Numbered from the stretch's first letter, positions 8,170 to 17,984 are shown. The stretch: 64,000 nucleotides of DNA from Acetobacter senegalensis (GCF_001580995.1 NZ_LHZU01000139.1:1-64000), one strand, 5' to 3'. Notes: generated by a model from the letters alone, not told the origin. Made by a program: numbers and translations.

Positions 8170-8195
8170 GGCGAGTTAAGCTCTAGTCTGTCATT

Positions 8196-9563
8196 ATGTC
8201 TAACTCCTCTCCTCCCAATTGTGCTGCTTCAGAAAAATCTGGCTGGCGTTTTGCCAGGCCTACTGAAGCCGATAGCAGTAGCCTGCCTGAAGTTTTTGCC
8301 AGTGTGCGGCTGCCGGGGGAAAATGCGTCCTGGTTCCGGCGTTTTCTGGCATTCGTGGGGCCGGGTTATATGGTTTCCGTCGGGTATATGGATCCGGGAA
8401 ACTGGGCGACAGATCTGCAAGGTGGCGCGCAGTTTGGCTACACGCTGCTGGCTGTGATCATGCTGTCCAACCTGATGGCTATTCTGCTTCAGGCTCTATC
8501 TGCACGGTTGGGGATTGCGACGGGCCGTGATCTGGCGCAAGCCTGCCGCGACCATTTTCCACCCGGCCTGAATATTGTCTTGTGGCTGGCATGTGAACTG
8601 GCGATCATTGCGTGTGATCTGGCAGAGGTCATTGGTACGGCTGTGGCCCTGCAATTGCTTTTTGGTATTCCCTTGGTGGGTGGTGCCGTTATTTCTGTGC
8701 TGGATGCCTTTATTGTCCTGTTTCTGATGAACCGTGGCTTTCGCTATCTGGAAGCCTTTATCATCGGACTTTTGAGCATTATTGCCATCTGCTTTGCGGT
8801 GCAGGTTGTGGCGGCGGCTCCACCATTGGCGGGAATAATGAAGGGGTTTCTGCCGTCTTTGCAGATCGTGACCAATAGCCGAATGCTTTATATTGCTATT
8901 GGTATTATTGGGGCGACAGTTATGCCCCATAATCTTTACCTCCATTCCTCCATTGTGCAGACGCGTGCGTTCGAACGTACATCTTCCGGGCGGCGTGAGG
9001 CCATTCGCTGGGCAACATGGGACAGCACCATAGCGCTGATGCTTGCCCTTTTTATTAACGCTTCAATACTGATTGTCGCTGCCGCTGCCTTTCATACGAC
9101 TGGCCATCAGGATGTTGCGGAAATTGAGGATGCCTATCGGCTTCTTTCACCCATTCTGGGGCTTGGTATTGCGTCTACCCTTTTTGCAGTCGCTCTTCTT
9201 GCCGCAGGGACCAACTCCACCATAACCGGCACATTGGCTGGCCAGATCATTATGGAAGGCTTTCTACGCCTGCATATTCCGCATTGGGCGCGCCGTTTAT
9301 TGACGCGGGGGCTGGCGATTGTTCCGGTGATTGTGGTGACAGCTCTGTACGGTAGCAAGGGGGTAGGAGAACTGCTGCTGCTCAGTCAGGTTATTCTGTC
9401 CATGCAACTGCCATTTGCGGTTATTCCGCTGGTCATGTTCGTTTCTGACCGGAGAAAAATGGGGGAGTTTGTTATCTCTCGTAAAAGTGCCGTTCTCTCT
9501 TGGGTTGTTGCATCGCTTATCTTGCTTCTTAACTTCAAGCTGCTGTACGACACGATTTCCTAG
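8196..9563 (+). CDS. mntH: MntH, NRAMP-family proton-coupled manganese transporter
   Basis: A 455-residue inner-membrane NRAMP transporter importing Mn(II) (and Fe(II)) with protons. The two metal-site signatures are present: DPGN at residues 66-69 in TM1 and MPHN, with [11 protein letters not shown] following, in TM6. About eleven hydrophobic segments follow, and the length is typical. The roughly 40-residue polar N-terminus is slightly extended compared with E. coli MntH. It is transcribed divergently from mntR, which likely represses it through an operator in the shared region. Confidence 0.95.
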   Translation: MSNSSPPNCAASEKSGWRFARPTEADSSSLPEVFASVRLPGENASWFRRFLAFVGPGYMVSVGYMDPGNWATDLQGGAQFGYTLLAVIMLSNLMAILLQALSARLGIATGRDLAQACRDHFPPGLNIVLWLACELAIIACDLAEVIGTAVALQLLFGIPLVGGAVISVLDAFIVLFLMNRGFRYLEAFIIGLLSIIAICFAVQVVAAAPPLAGIMKGFLPSLQIVTNSRMLYIAIGIIGATVMPHNLYLHSSIVQTRAFERTSSGRREAIRWATWDSTIALMLALFINASILIVAAAAFHTTGHQDVAEIEDAYRLLSPILGLGIASTLFAVALLAAGTNSTITGTLAGQIIMEGFLRLHIPHWARRLLTRGLAIVPVIVVTALYGSKGVGELLLLSQVILSMQLPFAVIPLVMFVSDRRKMGEFVISRKSAVLSWVVASLILLLNFKLLYDTIS

Positions 9564-9947
9564 GTGCGCCATCCTTTTGGGTTTCTTCTGCAAAGGGGGC
9601 TGTGTTGCGTCCATCAGAAACCGTAGTGGCTGCTATTTTTTAATTGGGGCTTCTTTGACAGATATTCTGGTGGCTTCATCAGTAGCTCAGGCGTAGGCCA
9701 CGCGTTTTTGTTGTGTGTCTGGGTGATCGGTAGGGTGTCGGTCATGAGAACCCAGATGTAGAGACGGTGATCAGGAGCGCCCCGCTTTTTGCTTCTGAAC
9801 TGGTGACACACCTACCGTTTGCTCTTTGTCGGGCGCGGAGCAGGATAGTCAGGCAGCTTATGATGAGGCTGGTTTTTTACGGGAGCCTGACGGATGGTTG
9901 TTTGGGGAAAGACCTGTTTCGGCCGAAAGAGCAGAGTATGCTGGGGA
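9564..9947. other. Gap between mntH and the repeat protein
   Basis: No gene, RNA or clear terminator was recognised. The right half probably holds the promoter of the secreted repeat protein; a frame that would extend that protein upstream to 9894 lacks a ribosome site. Confidence 0.3.
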
Positions 9948-10331
9948 ATGAACAGCATCTTGTTACGTTGGAACCCGTGGGACTTTTTGTTGCTCGCACA
10001 TTTGCTTTTGATAATGGGTGCCAGGATACCCGCTTATGCCGAAGATATTTTGCGTAACGTCCCTATACGGACGTGCCACTTTTCTCTGGGGCAGCCTGTT
10101 TTCTGCCAACAACCCTATTCTGGGCAGGCAGTGATAAAACAGTCAGGTGTATTTCGTGTTTGCAAGATCAGCCTTGGGGCTGTTTCTTTTTGTCAGGCTC
10201 CGTACACAGGGCGAAGTCTGATAAAAGTGCAATCAGGCCTTTATGAGCAATGCGATATGACGCTAGGCCAGATCCGATTTTGCTATGGTCCTTATACAGG
10301 AAGGGCGGTCTTGCAACCGGAGTTGCAATGA
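9948..10331 (+). CDS. Small secreted protein with three cysteine-paired tandem repeats
   Basis: A 127-residue protein from ATG 9948. Residues 1-31 form a signal peptide (hydrophobic FLLLAHLLLIMGARIP, cleavage after AYA). The mature part is almost entirely three tandem repeats of 26-30 residues: 10074-10160, 10161-10250 and 10251-10328. The repeat consensus is C-x-[FIM]-[ST]-L-G-x-x-x-F-C-x-x-P-Y-[ST]-G-[RQ]. Each repeat has two cysteines exactly ten residues apart, so three disulphide-closed hairpins are likely in the periplasm or outside the cell. I know no family with this signature. Its neighbours (mntH, dcp) give no clue to its function. The last codons lie within a long hairpin. Confidence 0.7.
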   Translation: MNSILLRWNPWDFLLLAHLLLIMGARIPAYAEDILRNVPIRTCHFSLGQPVFCQQPYSGQAVIKQSGVFRVCKISLGAVSFCQAPYTGRSLIKVQSGLYEQCDMTLGQIRFCYGPYTGRAVLQPELQ

Positions 10332-10336
10332 CCGCC
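10304..10336 (+). terminator. Long hairpin overlapping the stop codon of the repeat protein
   Basis: GGCGGTC-TTGCAAC (10304-10317), loop CGGA, then GTTGCAA-T-GACCGCC (10322-10336) gives a 14-pair stem with one bulged base. The stop TGA (10329-10331) lies inside it. Only TTTG follows, so it may be a weak or bidirectional terminator between two convergent genes, or an mRNA-stabilising stem. Confidence 0.5.
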
Positions 10337-10350
10337 TTTGTGTGCCTGAA

Positions 10351-12501
10351 CTATTTTTGGGTGTCGTCAGCCAGACCGCGAGAGGCCAGCATGGGGCCAA
10401 TATCTGGATCTTTGCCATAGAAAGCGCGGAACATGGGGCCGTAGTCCTGCGTATGGCCACGAGAGAGGATCATGTCACGGAAGCGTTGACCGTTCTGGCG
10501 TGTCAGACCACCGTGCTTTTCAAACCATGCGAATGTGTCGTCATCCAGCATCTCTGTCCACAGATAGGCGTAATAGCCTGCGGAATAACCGTTAGCCCAG
10601 ATATGCAGGAAGTAGCTGGAGCGGTAACGGGGAGGAACGTTTTCTGTATCAAGACCCATTTTGGCAAGGGCTGTTTTTTCAAACGTATCCACATCCTGTT
10701 TGGGTGCTGAAGCGCTTAGGCTGTGCCAGTCCATATCCAGTTCCGCTGCGCTCACAACTTCACCAAATTTGTAACCCTGATTGAATTTTGCAGCCTTTTT
10801 TAACTGCGTAACGAGGGTGGCGGGCATGGCTGCCCCTGTCTTGTAATGGCGGGCGTAGTGATTCAGCACTGTGGCATCTAGCGCCCAGTGTTCATTGAAC
10901 TGGGAGGGGAATTCCACAAAGTCTCGTGCCACGGATGTGCCCGAAACAATCGGGTAGGTCTGGCTGGCAAACAGCCCATGCAGCGCATGCCCGAATTCAT
11001 GAAACATGGTTGTGACATCATCAAACGAGATGAGGGCAGGCTGGCCTGTGGCTGGTTTGGCAAAGTTGGCGACGTTATAGACAACCGGCTTTGTGCCCAG
11101 CAGAGTGGACTGGCCAACAAAGTTGGACATCCAGGCGCCGCCATTTTTATTGTCACGCTGGAAGTAATCAAAATAGATCAGCCCCAGTGCCGAACCATCT
11201 TTGTCAAAAACTTCAAAAACCATCACATCGGGATTATAGACGGGAATATCCGTGCGGCGTTTGAAAGTAATACCGTATAGACGGTTGGCGGCAAAGAAAA
11301 CACCATCCTGAAGTACAGTATTCAGTTGAAAATATGGTTTGACCTGATTTTCATCAAAGTTGAACTTTTCCTTGCGGAGCTGGTCTGCATAGTAAGACCA
11401 GTCCCAGGGCTTGAGCTGGAAAGACGTGCTGCCCTTGGGGGTGCTTCGCTCTATCAAGCTTTGTAGGTCACGGACTTCCCGTTTTTGCTCTGTGGCAAGG
11501 GCAGGAACGATTTGTGAAATGAAGCTGTGAACGGCTTCTGGCGTTTTGGCCATCTGGTCAAAAAGAACATAGCTGGCGTAATTCGGGTAGCCGAACAGAG
11601 CCGCCTTTTGCGCGCGCAGTTGCTCCAAAGTGGCAATGGTTTCACGGGTGTCGTTCTCCCCACCCTTTTCTGCACGGTTCCAGGATTGCTCGAACAGCGC
11701 CTGACGCGTTTCCCGGTCTGTCAGCGCTGCCAGTTGAGGTTGCTGCGTGGTGTTCTGTAAGGGCAGGAGCCATTTGTCCGTTAGCTTGCGGTCTTTGGCG
11801 GCGTTCAGGGCATTGGTCAGGGCAGCATCATCAAGCCCTGCCAGTTTGGCTTTGTCTGAAACAACCAGAGCGGCGGCTTTTGTGGCTGCCAGAAGCTTTT
11901 GCTGGAAGAGTGTTTCCAGCTTGGAAAGCCGGGTGTTCAGATCGCGCAGTTTGGCTTTGTCTGCATCAGAAAGCTGAGCACCTGCGTGGATGAAGGCCTG
12001 ATAATAGACATCCAGCACCTGCTTTTGTTCGGCATTCAGGCCCAGCGCGTCCTGCCGTGCGTGCAGATATTGTACGCGGGCGAACAGTTTGGGGTTGAGG
12101 TAAATACTGTCCTCATGCGCAGAGAGCTTGGGCCCAATGATTTCCTGCACTTTGTCCAGAGTCGGATTCGTGTTGGCGGAGTACACGCCGCTAAAGGCTT
12201 CATTCACCCGGTCAAGCAACCGCCCGGAGCGCTCCATGGCGGCAATGGTGTTTTCAAAGCTTGCGGCTTCCGGGTTGTTGGCGATGCGGTTTATTTCTTC
12301 CGCCTGCACCACCATGCCCTGTTCAAACGCGGGTTGGTAATCTGAATCCTTGATCAGATTAAAGGGAGGGGCGTGGTAGGGGAGGGTGCTTTCTGCCGCG
12401 AACGGATTTGAGGCCGGTAGGGGGGCGGCATTCGCAGTGAAAGTCCAGCCTGTCAGGCAGGTGGCGGCTGTCATGGCGGACAGCCAGGAACGGCGGATCA
12501 T
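10351..12501 (-). CDS. dcp: Peptidyl-dipeptidase Dcp (M3 metallopeptidase), exported
   Basis: A zinc peptidase of family M3 (716 residues from ATG 12501) that removes dipeptides from peptide C-termini. The zinc site is HEFGHALHG, with the third ligand region downstream, and the C-terminal M3 signature surrounds FLHIWANGYSAGYYAY. An AAGGAG ribosome site six bases before 12501 decides the start. Residues 1-26 form a signal peptide (ATCLTGWTFTANA), so it should act in the periplasm, probably recycling peptides. The length fits the Dcp family. It is convergent with the repeat protein and apparently monocistronic. Confidence 0.93.
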   Translation of the reverse strand: MIRRSWLSAMTAATCLTGWTFTANAAPLPASNPFAAESTLPYHAPPFNLIKDSDYQPAFEQGMVVQAEEINRIANNPEAASFENTIAAMERSGRLLDRVNEAFSGVYSANTNPTLDKVQEIIGPKLSAHEDSIYLNPKLFARVQYLHARQDALGLNAEQKQVLDVYYQAFIHAGAQLSDADKAKLRDLNTRLSKLETLFQQKLLAATKAAALVVSDKAKLAGLDDAALTNALNAAKDRKLTDKWLLPLQNTTQQPQLAALTDRETRQALFEQSWNRAEKGGENDTRETIATLEQLRAQKAALFGYPNYASYVLFDQMAKTPEAVHSFISQIVPALATEQKREVRDLQSLIERSTPKGSTSFQLKPWDWSYYADQLRKEKFNFDENQVKPYFQLNTVLQDGVFFAANRLYGITFKRRTDIPVYNPDVMVFEVFDKDGSALGLIYFDYFQRDNKNGGAWMSNFVGQSTLLGTKPVVYNVANFAKPATGQPALISFDDVTTMFHEFGHALHGLFASQTYPIVSGTSVARDFVEFPSQFNEHWALDATVLNHYARHYKTGAAMPATLVTQLKKAAKFNQGYKFGEVVSAAELDMDWHSLSASAPKQDVDTFEKTALAKMGLDTENVPPRYRSSYFLHIWANGYSAGYYAYLWTEMLDDDTFAWFEKHGGLTRQNGQRFRDMILSRGHTQDYGPMFRAFYGKDPDIGPMLASRGLADDTQK

Positions 12502-12925
12502 ACTGTTCTCCTTGAGGCCCGGACCCTTGGTCAATCCGGTATAACGTCAGTCATTCCAAGGCATGCTTCCTCCGAGTTATGGGGCAGAAACAAGGGTGTC
12601 AAGGCAGCCCTGTGTCTTTTATGATACAGGATAAAAGAACGGAGAGAATCAGGCCTTTTGGGCCTCGCAAAAAGCAGAAAAATTGAATAAAGACGCTCTG
12701 CACACTCTATTTCGAGCGTTAGATGCTTCTCGAGACATGAATAGAGTGCATGAATTCCCTATAGCTATGCATTGCGATGACGAAAACTGTGTCAAAAATG
12801 CAGCATTTCTTGAGCAAAATATTGCACACCCGGAATTTTGGGATCGACCGATTGGGAAATTGCCTCTTAATAGGGGCACCGCTTTTTAAAAAGCATTTAA
12901 CCTTTAAGTTTCGGGACTGTTTTGA
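12502..12925. other. Intergenic region before the TonB-dependent receptor
   Basis: Low-GC stretch without a supported gene. It contains an inverted pair ACTCTATT (about 12705) and AATAGAGT (about 12740) around a CTCGAG, which could be a regulatory hairpin or operator for the receptor. Short frames here (for example 12683-12889) lack ribosome sites and known features. Confidence 0.3.
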
Positions 12926-15859
12926 ATGATACATGGACATCGTAGGAAGAAGGGGAGTTCGCTTTCCTTCTCTTTGCTCTACGTTTTGCCCGTTCTGGTA
13001 GCTGGTTTGCCCAGTGCAGTGAATGCGGCTACGACTGCTACTGCTCAGTCTGACAGCACAGCAACGTCGGCTTCTACACCTAAAAAATTGACTGCGAAGA
13101 AAGTAGCCCCGTCAAAGGTGGTCCCCTCTTCTTCTAAAACAATCCAGCAGGCTCGTACTGCAGATAGCGCAGCGGGCGGTACTGAAGCTGTAACGGTTAC
13201 AGGTTCTTTCCTGCGGCAGGGGCGTAATACTAGCCCTAATCCCGTGCAGATTATCAGTTCAAAAGATATTCAGCAGACTGGTATCACGAACGTAGGGGAC
13301 TTCTTGCAGCGGATGCCTTCCATTGGTTCCAGCGGTCTAGGCAATGCGGATACCAACGGTGGCGATGGGGTGTCTTGTACAGATTTGCGCAACCTTGGCA
13401 GCAGTCGTGTTTTGGTCCTGATTGATGGTAAGCGCGTAACTCAGACCGGCATGAGCGGCGGCTCCTGCGTAGACATGAACACCATTCCTGTTATGGCGAT
13501 TCAGTCTATTGAGATCCTGAAAGATGGTGGTTCTGAATTGTATGGTGCTGACGCTGTTTCTGGCGTTATTAACATCAAGATGCGCCATAATATCAACACC
13601 GGCGGCATTAACGTGCGTGGCAACATCACGCAGCGCGGCGATAATCGTACAGGTCTGATTTCTGGTTACAAAGGCTGGAATTTTGACCATGACCGCGGCA
13701 ACATCACCATTATGGGGCAGTACGACACCCAAGGTGGCGTGATGATGAAAGATCGCGCTTGGTCCCGTAATCCGCAGTCAAACGATCCAGCCGATCCTGC
13801 CAGTGTCAGCTACGGGTCTATCATTTCAACTCGTGGTACTTACTTTGGTAGCGATACGTGGAACAGCAACAACCAAGGTGGTTTGGTGCCGTATAGCGCG
13901 GCTAACCGTTACAATTACAACAAAGACACGTCTCTGCTGAATAATACGCAGAACGGAAGCCTGATGGGTGATGCCCATTATGACTTCAACAAGCACTTCA
14001 CGCTGTACTCTAACGTTATGTACAGCCACAAAACCTCTTGGACCCAGATGGCCCCTATGCCTGCAATGGGTAGTGTGGCGCCTTCTACGTTGCCAAGTGC
14101 TATTTGGATCCCAGAAAATTATCCTGGAAACACGTCTGGTGAAGAACTCCAGATGTACCGCCGTATGGCTGAGTTTGGTAACCGTAAAACCGAAACGGCT
14201 GTGGACAGTCTGACCGCCAAAGTCGGTGCCAGTGGAGAGATCATTGCGAACTGGATGTATGATGCGTCCTTTACCTTTGGTTCCACCATGTCCAGCTTTC
14301 AGACCTCTGGTGTGGGTGACTACTCTAAACTGCTGCGCGAATGGGGCCTTGATGCCGTAACCCCTGGTGATTCCGGCTCGGACCTGATGTATAACCCGAA
14401 TTCATGCGTTGGTTATGCTGGTTGCGTGCAGTCAAGCGCATTGGCAGCGCTGTCTCCAGAAGCAGCAAAATACGCCAACTACACGGAACACGATCACTCA
14501 CAGTACACCATGCGTGATTTTAACGCACGCATTCATAACGATCACGTTGTGAAAATGCCTTATAAGGGCGGTGGTGATCTTGGTATCGCTCTTGGTATGG
14601 AACATCGTGGCGAGCAAATGAGCTACCATCCGGACCCGCTTATTGCGTCGGGTGGCTCTCTAACCAATACTGTCCTGCCAACAGGCGGCGGTTTTAACGT
14701 GTCAGAAGCGTACCTTGAAGGTAACCTGACCCTATTGCACAACGTGCCATTTGCCAAAAACCTTTCTGTTGATGGTCAGGGCCGTTATTCCAGCTACAAT
14801 ACCTTTGGCAGCACCTATAACTGGAAAGCCGGTATAAACTGGGCGCCAGTGCGTGATGTTGCTTTCCGCGGTACATTGGGTACGTCCTTCCGTCAGCCAA
14901 GTGTGTCTGAGCTGTATGGCGGCACGCTCATGAGCTATAACGGCGCAAATGATCCGTGCGATATGTCGCAGATCACCACTTACGGTGGTCGTCAGGCTGC
15001 TGTTATGGCAAACTGCATGAAGAGGGGCATTAACCCATCTACTTTCCAGCAGTCTGGCTCAGGTCAGGTGCCGACTCTCAATGGTGGCAACTCCAAGCTC
15101 CAGCCTGAAACTGGCCGTACCTACACATTTGGTGCAACCTTTACGCCACATTGGATCCCGGGTTTGAGCACCAGTGCATCTTTCTGGCATTACAATGTGT
15201 CTCATACCATTAGCGCACTGAGCACACAGTATGTGCTTGATAGCTGCTACACGGGTAGTGACCCCAGCATGTGTAATAATATTACTCGTTTGTCCAACGG
15301 TCAGATCAATACGGTTTCTGCATTGAATGCTAACTTGGGTAGCATGACGACCAGCGGTGTGGATTGGGACCTGAGCTATCGCTTCCGGGTTTCAGAGGCC
15401 GACTGGTTTATGGTTGAGAATAATTTCCAGCGCCTTGTAAGCTTTAAGCAGCAGATGACACCTGGTGGCCCCCATTATAACTATCTTGGGTCCATTACTT
15501 ATCAGTCTCAGGGCACTTCCAACCCAACAGTACGTGACTACGCAACATTGAGCTGGCACCATAACAACTTCAGTGTAACGTACATGATGCAGTATATCAG
15601 CGGCATGCACTGGAATGACGGCACCTATACCATTCATAAGGCTGATGGTTACGGTCGTGTCAGCACACCCTCAATGGTGTTGCAGGATCTGACATTCAAC
15701 TACAACCTGAAGCGTTGGAACTTCCAGTTCGAGATTCAGAACCTGACGGACAAGCAGCCTCCGTTCCTTGTTAATACGTCAAGTAACAGTAATGACTCCA
15801 CTTATGGTGGTTGGTATGCAGGCCGCACCTTTCTTTTGCAGGCAGGCATGAATTTCTGA
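12926..15859 (+). CDS. TonB-dependent outer-membrane receptor
   Basis: A 977-residue outer-membrane receptor for energised uptake of an iron chelate, cobalamin or another ligand. After a signal peptide (cleavage near VNA-AT, about residue 35) comes an Ala/Thr/Lys-rich linker. A TonB-box-like EAVTVTGSF precedes the plug domain (NPVQIISSKDIQQTGITNVG; VLVLIDGKRV; IEILKDGGSELYGADAVSGV). A long beta barrel follows, ending in the aromatic C-terminus AGMNF required for insertion. The ligand cannot be told from sequence. Base composition looks lower in GC than the flanking genes. No TonB, ExbB or periplasmic transporter genes adjoin it. Confidence 0.92.
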   Translation: MIHGHRRKKGSSLSFSLLYVLPVLVAGLPSAVNAATTATAQSDSTATSASTPKKLTAKKVAPSKVVPSSSKTIQQARTADSAAGGTEAVTVTGSFLRQGRNTSPNPVQIISSKDIQQTGITNVGDFLQRMPSIGSSGLGNADTNGGDGVSCTDLRNLGSSRVLVLIDGKRVTQTGMSGGSCVDMNTIPVMAIQSIEILKDGGSELYGADAVSGVINIKMRHNINTGGINVRGNITQRGDNRTGLISGYKGWNFDHDRGNITIMGQYDTQGGVMMKDRAWSRNPQSNDPADPASVSYGSIISTRGTYFGSDTWNSNNQGGLVPYSAANRYNYNKDTSLLNNTQNGSLMGDAHYDFNKHFTLYSNVMYSHKTSWTQMAPMPAMGSVAPSTLPSAIWIPENYPGNTSGEELQMYRRMAEFGNRKTETAVDSLTAKVGASGEIIANWMYDASFTFGSTMSSFQTSGVGDYSKLLREWGLDAVTPGDSGSDLMYNPNSCVGYAGCVQSSALAALSPEAAKYANYTEHDHSQYTMRDFNARIHNDHVVKMPYKGGGDLGIALGMEHRGEQMSYHPDPLIASGGSLTNTVLPTGGGFNVSEAYLEGNLTLLHNVPFAKNLSVDGQGRYSSYNTFGSTYNWKAGINWAPVRDVAFRGTLGTSFRQPSVSELYGGTLMSYNGANDPCDMSQITTYGGRQAAVMANCMKRGINPSTFQQSGSGQVPTLNGGNSKLQPETGRTYTFGATFTPHWIPGLSTSASFWHYNVSHTISALSTQYVLDSCYTGSDPSMCNNITRLSNGQINTVSALNANLGSMTTSGVDWDLSYRFRVSEADWFMVENNFQRLVSFKQQMTPGGPHYNYLGSITYQSQGTSNPTVRDYATLSWHHNNFSVTYMMQYISGMHWNDGTYTIHKADGYGRVSTPSMVLQDLTFNYNLKRWNFQFEIQNLTDKQPPFLVNTSSNSNDSTYGGWYAGRTFLLQAGMNF

Positions 15860-15865
15860 CCTATG

Positions 15866-15905
15866 ACCTCCCGGCTGAAAAGCCGGGAGGTTTAGGTTTT
15901 TTATT
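15866..15905 (+). terminator. Rho-independent terminator of the TonB receptor gene
   Basis: ACCTCCCGGCT (15866-15876), GAAA loop, AGCCGGGAGGT (15881-15891): an 11-pair perfect stem followed by TTTAGGTTTTTTATT. It lies seven bases after the receptor's stop codon. Confidence 0.92.
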
Positions 15906-16059
15906 GTGATTTTAAAATATCTTTTTGTGTGATCGAGAATTTTGATCACACAGGATAGACGCTCGCTTCTATCCTCTCATCATCGAACCAATATAAACAG
16001 CAGAGAGTATACTGCTTGTTTTTATCTCTCTCGCTTCGGGTAAGATGAGTTCATTATTG

Positions 16060-16485
16060 TTAAAGCCCCAGCAGCGTAAGCTCTTTTTGCAGATGTGGTG
16101 GTAGGTTGGAGATCTGGGATGCTGTCAGGTCTTTGGGCGCATCTTTGCTTTCCAGATACCGCCAGCCCTGAAAGGGGCGCAGGGCGCGGGGTTCCACGCG
16201 GATAATTTCTGGAGAAAGCAGAAAAAGTGTGCCCTGAGTGCCATCGGGACGCGTTTCTGTCTGAATGTCCAAGACGCGCTGGCGGCATTGGATAAGGCCG
16301 CTGATAACCCGATAGAGAGAGCCACCTTCCAGAATGTCGGCGGCACGGCGAGGGTAGGAGCGGGTATGAACTACCGGCAGAGCGCCGTGCTCCGGGTGGA
16401 GGCGGCTGTTGAGCGGCTTTTTCTGCCGCTCTATCAACTCTTCCAGTGAACTGACACCCACAACAAGTTTGATCAGGTTAAGCAT
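16060..16485 (-). CDS. DUF1489 family protein
   Basis: A 141-residue cytosolic protein matching the alphaproteobacterial DUF1489 family: start MLNLIKLVVGV, then HTRSYPRRAADILEGGSLYRVISGLIQCRQ cut in two segments (16310-16390) and a C-terminal FQGWRYL with a short helical end. Function is unknown. It stands alone between the TonB receptor and the nucleoside hydrolase, in the hydrolase's direction and about 100 bases downstream of it. Confidence 0.75.
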   Translation of the reverse strand: MLNLIKLVVGVSSLEELIERQKKPLNSRLHPEHGALPVVHTRSYPRRAADILEGGSLYRVISGLIQCRQRVLDIQTETRPDGTQGTLFLLSPEIIRVEPRALRPFQGWRYLESKDAPKDLTASQISNLPPHLQKELTLLGL

Positions 16486-16589
16486 GGTCTTAGTCTAGAA
16501 CAAACCGGGACCAAGGAACATTCCGATTTTGCAGTCATGCTCCGCTGTCTTTTTATCAAGGCAGCGGAGGGAGGGGTGTGTCGGGTGTA

Positions 16590-17702
16590 TTAGAGAGATT
16601 GCGCCTGTTGCACAAAGCTGGTCAGGAAGCGCTCTGCATCAATTTTCTGCACAATGGTTACTTCGCGCACATGCATGGCGCGTGGAGCGAGATCCTTGGG
16701 CCAGACATGGGCGTGGCCATAGTGGATACCCTTGCTGATATCAATATCCATGTAGGCTTTGACGGACTGCTGCACCAGAGAAGGGTCTGCGGTAATCGCG
16801 GCTGCCATTTCATCCCACATGGGTAAGGGGGAGTAGTATTTGCTCAGGTAGCCGGTAACAGGTGTCGCCTTTTTGGTAATTTTGGCCATGTAATCTTTGG
16901 TCATCATCACATCGTTCGAGATATTGCCCACCACGGTGATGGAAGCCCACGGCGCGGTCAGGGTAATATGGGCTGCTTCCGGGTCAAAAATCATATTGAA
17001 ATCAGAAGCGAAATCCGCGTTGCCGGTAATGGACATCATGTTGGTGTCCAGCAGCCCACCCATAAAAACAAGCTGTTTGGCGGTGGCGGCAAAAGAGGGA
17101 TCAAGCCGAATGGCAAGCGCCAGATTGGTCATGGGCCCGGCTTCAAGAATGGTGACCTGATGCGGATGTTCATGCACCATGCGAATCATGAACAGGGCGG
17201 CGCTTTCTGCCGCGGCAGGCGTTTTGGGTGCGCCTTCGGCCAGTTTTGGGAGATCCGGCTGTGTGTCAGGCACTTTGTCCATGGAGCCCAGGCCGCCCCA
17301 CGCGCCTTTCCACGGAATACGACCGAACTGCTGTTCACGCAGTTTCATGAGCGGAACGCTGTTGATTAGAGGATAGACTGCGCCATCCGCGACCGGAATC
17401 TCGCTTTTGTTGGCAATTTCCAGAAAGCGCCGCAGATGTGCGGACTCTGCGTTTTCCCAGTCATCTCCTGTGCTGACAGTAAAGCCCAGCACCTTGATAT
17501 GCGGGTTGGCCAACAGGGGGATGACAGACTGGATATCTGACCCACCTGGCCCCAGAAAGTCATTATCTTCAATGACAAGGGCGGGCTCCTGCGTTCCCTC
17601 GGCGTGGGCATGGGGCTGCGCTGTGGAGAGCAGAGCCAGTGCGGTTGCAAGGGCGGTTGTCAACCGCAGAGCTGAACGACGAAAGAAAGAGGGCGAACGC
17701 AT
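16590..17702 (-). CDS. Exported nucleoside hydrolase-like protein
   Basis: A 370-residue member of the inosine-uridine nucleoside N-ribohydrolase superfamily. Residues 1-35 form a signal peptide (ALATALALLSTAQPHAHA), so it is probably periplasmic and releases bases from nucleosides outside the cytoplasm. The usual N-terminal DxDPGxDD calcium motif is replaced by EDNDFLGPGGSD. The second half keeps EAGPMTNLALAIRLDP and FMGGLLDTN, typical of the fold. A subgroup of secreted homologues shares the altered first motif, so activity may be retained; substrate is unknown. Confidence 0.8.
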   Translation of the reverse strand: MRSPSFFRRSALRLTTALATALALLSTAQPHAHAEGTQEPALVIEDNDFLGPGGSDIQSVIPLLANPHIKVLGFTVSTGDDWENAESAHLRRFLEIANKSEIPVADGAVYPLINSVPLMKLREQQFGRIPWKGAWGGLGSMDKVPDTQPDLPKLAEGAPKTPAAAESAALFMIRMVHEHPHQVTILEAGPMTNLALAIRLDPSFAATAKQLVFMGGLLDTNMMSITGNADFASDFNMIFDPEAAHITLTAPWASITVVGNISNDVMMTKDYMAKITKKATPVTGYLSKYYSPLPMWDEMAAAITADPSLVQQSVKAYMDIDISKGIHYGHAHVWPKDLAPRAMHVREVTIVQKIDAERFLTSFVQQAQSL

Positions 17703-17984
17703 GCGGAGCCTCGGTTTTGAGAAGAATGACAGCCCTCCGGAGAGAACCGAGACGCACTATAGAGAGATGTGGAGGGGCATCAAAAGCAGTATCACGAGAA
17801 AGGCGGCAAAAAAGCGCAGAGGCCCGGCTCGCCTCATAACGTGAGTGGGGATAAAGGCTGATCTGGATGAGGAAAGCATGATCAGGAAGAGGCTGGTCAT
17901 AGCCGCGCCTGAAGGCAGGAGGCGCGGGGTGCGTCTGCCTTTGTAAAAAGATGTGTGGTGGTTTTCTTGCGCCCTTGGAACTTT

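Noticed and set aside
12683-12889. 68-codon plus-strand frame before the TonB receptor
   Set aside because: Starts at TTG without ribosome site; low-GC leader region is a better explanation.
17903-17927. CCGCGCCT/AGGCGCGG inverted repeat downstream of hemW
   Set aside because: No T-run on either strand and too far from the hemW stop; G+C-rich pairs of this size are common here.
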